Source of the DNA: Colivivens sp963645405 | GTDB lineage: Bacteria; Bacteroidota; Bacteroidia; Bacteroidales; Bacteroidaceae | DNA length: 34,023 nucleotides | Direction of reading: 5' to 3' | Assembly: GCA_963645405.1 (NCBI GenBank) | Contig: CAVISR010000023.1 | Span: 1-34,023, forward strand | Shown: positions 32,029 through 34,023 of the stretch, piece after piece | Layout of the letters: each line of letters starts with the position of its first letter | Position numbering within the stretch: position 1 is the stretch's first letter | The notes under the pieces: generated by a model | Told to the model about the DNA's origin: nothing | What the model saw: the letters and a program-made list of their open reading frames with translations, nothing else | Databases searched by the model: none | Made by a program: the position numbers and the translations under genes

Positions 32029-32403
32029 TTATTTGGCTGCAATCGCTTCAATCTCGATGTCAGCACCCTTAGGCAATGCTGCCACAGCAAAAGCCGACCT
32101 GGCGGGATATGGAGCCTCGAAGAACTCGGCATAAACCTCGTTCACCGCAGCAAAGTCCTTGATGTCGGTCATCAGCACCGTCACCTTCACCACATTTCCC
32201 ATCGTCAGTCCAGCCTCCGCAAGGATGTTCCTGATGTTGGTAAGGCTCTGCCGTGCCTCCGCCTTTATTCCTCCCACGGCAAACTCGCCCGTGGCAGGAT
32301 TGATTGGCAACTGACCGCTCACATAAACATAGCCATTGGCTTCAATTCCCTGGCTATACGGACCTATAGCAGCAGGGGCATTCTTTGTAGATAGTTCTTT
32401 CAT
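32029..32403 (-). CDS. ridA: RidA family enamine/imine deaminase
   Basis: A 124-residue cytosolic protein of the YjgF/YER057c/UK114 family. RidA hydrolyses reactive 2-aminoacrylate and related enamines formed by PLP enzymes. Signature segments are STKNAPAAIGPYSQGIEANG at the start, YVSGQLPINPATGEF, and the C-terminal ARSAFAVAALPKGADIEIEAIA, with the active-site Arg in YPARSAF. The chosen ATG gives the usual family length; in-frame ATGs at 32436 and 32415 would add 11 or 4 residues outside the conserved fold. The gene is transcribed away from pepT, and the MATE gene follows closely. Confidence 0.93.
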   Translation of the reverse strand: MKELSTKNAPAAIGPYSQGIEANGYVYVSGQLPINPATGEFAVGGIKAEARQSLTNIRNILAEAGLTMGNVVKVTVLMTDIKDFAAVNEVYAEFFEAPYPARSAFAVAALPKGADIEIEAIAAK

Positions 32404-32453
32404 CACTGTATTCATTTCTGTATAATCTTGATTCATGAAGTCTAAACTGAGTG

Positions 32454-32461
32454 CAAAGATA
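32454..32461 (-). promoter_or_regulatory. ridA promoter -7 element
   Basis: On the minus strand this reads TATCTTTG, matching TAnnTTTG. No clear upstream TTTG is at the right distance. Transcription near 32447 gives a 44-base leader to the ATG at 32403. Confidence 0.6.
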
Positions 32462-32503
32462 CGAATTAAATACCAAAAGCCCCGTGCATATCGATTTAAT
32501 TTG

Positions 32504-32511
32504 TAATTTTG
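32504..32511 (+). promoter_or_regulatory. pepT promoter -7 element
   Basis: TAATTTTG fits TAnnTTTG. It lies 43 bases from the divergent ridA element, so both promoters share one short region. The upstream box is not clear. Confidence 0.55.
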
Positions 32512-32528
32512 TAGTCACATAAAATCAA

Positions 32529-33752
32529 ATGAAAATGAATATAACAGAACGATTCCTTGGATATGTGGCATTCGACACACAGTCTGACGAAGACTCATCC
32601 GAATGTCCCAGCACGCCCAAACAACTTGTCTTTGCCCAATATCTCAAAAACGAACTCCAGGCAGAAGGACTGGCAGACGTGGAGCTCGATGCCCACGGCT
32701 ACATCTATGCCACCCTACCCTCCAACACCGACAAGGACATCCCCACCATCGGCTTCATCTCCCACTACGACACCAGCCCCGACTGCTCAGGCAAGGACAT
32801 CCGTCCGCACATCGTCGCCAACTACGACGGGGGCGACATCCAGCTGAGCGAAGGCATCGTCAGTTCACCAGCCAAATTCCCCGAGCTGCTTGCCCACAAG
32901 GGCGAGGACCTCATTGTAACCGACGGACACACCCTCCTGGGAGCCGACGACAAAGCCGGAATAGCAGAGATAGTGCAGGCAATGGTACATCTCCGCCAGC
33001 ATCCCGAAATCAAACACGGCACAATCCGCATCGCCTTCAATCCCGACGAAGAAATCGGCAGAGGCGCATCCCTCTTCGATGTCAGCAAGTTCGGCTGCCA
33101 GTTTGCCTACACCATGGACGGAGGCGAAGTGGGAGAACTCGAGTTCGAGAACTTCAATGCAGCGTCAGCCCGGGTCAAAGTCACCGGATGCTCCGTGCAC
33201 CCGGGATATGCCAAAGGCAAAATGGTCAATGCAGCCCTCGTGGCAACCGAACTCGTGAAGATGCTTCCGCAGGACGAGACACCCGAAACCACCGAAGGCT
33301 ACGAAGGCTTCTACCATCTCACCGACATCCGCGGCAACTGCGAGTCAGCAAGCCTCTCGTTCATCATCCGCGACCACAACCGCAAGAAGTTCGAAGCCCG
33401 TAAAGAGCGCATGGAAGAAATCGTGGCAGTCATCAATGCCAAGTACGGAGAACATACAGCCCAACTCACACTCACCGACCAATACTACAACATGCGCGAG
33501 AAAATCGAGCCAATGATGTACATCATCGACATAGCACGCCAGGCAATGCAGGAGGCAGACATCACACCGCACGTACAGCCCATACGCGGCGGCACCGACG
33601 GAGCGCAACTCTCCTTCAAGGGACTTCCCTGCCCCAACATCTTCGCAGGCGGCATCAATTTCCACGGTCCCCACGAGTTCTGTCCCGTACAGTCGCTCGA
33701 GAAAGGGATGGCAACCATCGTCAACATCTGCCGGATTGTAGCCGGGCGCTGA
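32529..33752 (+). CDS. pepT: Peptidase T (tripeptidase)
   Basis: A 407-residue cytosolic zinc aminopeptidase of the M20 family that removes the N-terminal residue from tripeptides. Metal and catalytic motifs are seen in order: GFISHYDTSPD (first ligand His and catalytic Asp), LGADDKAG (bridging Asp), FNPDEEIGRG (catalytic Glu and ligand Glu), YTMDGGEVGE (ligand Asp) and the C-terminal NFHGPHEF (ligand His). The dimerisation lid domain lies about 210-320. Length equals the E. coli enzyme (about 408). It stands alone after its promoter, divergent from ridA; an ATG two codons in (32535) is an alternative start. Confidence 0.95.
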   Translation: MKMNITERFLGYVAFDTQSDEDSSECPSTPKQLVFAQYLKNELQAEGLADVELDAHGYIYATLPSNTDKDIPTIGFISHYDTSPDCSGKDIRPHIVANYDGGDIQLSEGIVSSPAKFPELLAHKGEDLIVTDGHTLLGADDKAGIAEIVQAMVHLRQHPEIKHGTIRIAFNPDEEIGRGASLFDVSKFGCQFAYTMDGGEVGELEFENFNAASARVKVTGCSVHPGYAKGKMVNAALVATELVKMLPQDETPETTEGYEGFYHLTDIRGNCESASLSFIIRDHNRKKFEARKERMEEIVAVINAKYGEHTAQLTLTDQYYNMREKIEPMMYIIDIARQAMQEADITPHVQPIRGGTDGAQLSFKGLPCPNIFAGGINFHGPHEFCPVQSLEKGMATIVNICRIVAGR

Positions 33753-33784
33753 CGTCGAATGAATGGTTGATGGAGATTAATGTT

Positions 33785-33925
33785 TTGAACATCAATGGTC
33801 ATGTAATTGACCGTTGGTTTTTTTTGAACATTAATGGTCGTGTAATGACTCGTCAATGGTTCATTAATCTTTTCTTGAACATCAATGGTCATGTAATGGC
33901 TCGTCAATCTTGTCATTAATGAAAG
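33785..33925 (+). repeat. Three tandem repeats of 39-51 bp after pepT
   Basis: Copies begin TTGAACATCAATGGTCATG at 33785, TTGAACATTAATGGTCGTG at 33824 and again TTGAACATCAATGGTCATG at 33875. The second and third contain 12 extra bases after the shared core. Periods are 39 and 51, both multiples of three, which leaves an open minus-strand frame with repeated SHYMTIDVQ-like peptides. That frame runs antisense into pepT and is not thought to be a gene. Confidence 0.8.
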
Positions 33926-33953
33926 ATTAATGGCTGATTAATGGGGATTAATG
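33924..33953 (+). repeat. GATTAATG box cluster, copy 2
   Basis: AGATTAATG at 33924-33932, TGATTAATG at 33935-33943 and GGATTAATG at 33945-33953 are spaced 11 and 10 bases. A lone AGATTAATG lies at 33774-33782. The block resembles that at 2170-2213. Confidence 0.55.
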
Positions 33954-33979
33954 TTCCAAGTTCCTTGTGCCTTTGCAAC

Positions 33980-34023
33980 GCCCCGAAGGGGCAACTGCTA
34001 CCAGCCCAAGGCAGAGTCCTGGA
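33980..34023 (+). repeat. Start of a Bacteroidota-type dispersed intergenic repeat, cut by window end
   Basis: GCCCCGAAGGGGC (33980-33992) is a 5-bp GC hairpin, followed by an AGCCCAAGGCAGAGTCCTGG segment. This order resembles a short repeat I recall between genes in Bacteroides and Prevotella genomes. Only its first part is in the window, and no second copy is present here. Confidence 0.4.

Noticed and set aside
33485..33916. Minus-strand 143-codon frame with repeated SHYMTIDVQ peptides
   Set aside because: Two thirds of it is antisense to pepT, and the repeated peptide simply reflects the DNA tandem repeat; no start signal was seen.

Overview
The window looks like a chromosomal segment of a Bacteroidota bacterium, most likely a Prevotella-type member of the Bacteroidales. 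Four things point there. Promoters carry the Bacteroidota -7 box TAnnTTTG, several with a TTTG box 19-20 bases upstream, and lack an E. coli-like -10. Leaders just before start codons are A-rich and lack strong Shine-Dalgarno sequences. Many exported proteins are cut just before Gln after a short signal peptide. The block lon - tgt - lptG/F - coaX - outer membrane protein - TPR protein - lptC - ppiD is a Bacteroidales-like order (recalled, not searched). No phage, transposase, CRISPR array, rRNA or intact tRNA was found.

Layout. 0.2-2.2 kb: an exported TlpA-type thioredoxin and a small exported protein resembling a lysozyme or transglycosylase. 2.4-4.4 kb: a DASS/SLC13 anion transporter with two cytosolic RCK_C domains. 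4.6-6.8 kb: an NfeD-like membrane protein and a flotillin, probably one unit. 7.0-8.3 kb: a DUF4861 exported protein. 8.3-8.9 kb: repeats and a 53-residue small protein. 8.9-13.2 kb: mfd and luxS. 13.4-22.8 kb: a long co-directional block of lon, tgt, an LptF/G permease, coaX (overlapping the permease by 4 bases), an outer membrane barrel, a TPR protein and LptC. 23.0-25.1 kb: a PpiD/SurA-like folding factor with its own promoter and a strong terminator. 25.2-30.5 kb: two exported glycosidases, a GH51 arabinofuranosidase and a GH2 beta-galactosidase-type enzyme, plausibly acting together on arabinose- and galactose-containing plant side chains. There is no SusC/SusD pair or regulator in view. 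30.6-32.4 kb, minus strand: ridA and a MATE exporter. 32.5-33.8 kb: pepT, divergent from ridA.

The most unusual property is the intergenic DNA. At least nine gaps hold short degenerate tandem repeats with units of about 16-51 bp, each gap with its own unit sequence. Several include or abut a start or stop codon: seven 18-bp units end on the GH2 start codon, and eight 15-16-bp units begin over the GH2 stop codon. Other points of interest are a Tgt whose three zinc cysteines are all replaced, an attenuator-like leader before the GH2 gene, and GATTAATG boxes at 10-11 bp or 22 bp spacing at both ends of the window. All family calls are from reading motifs; no database search was run.
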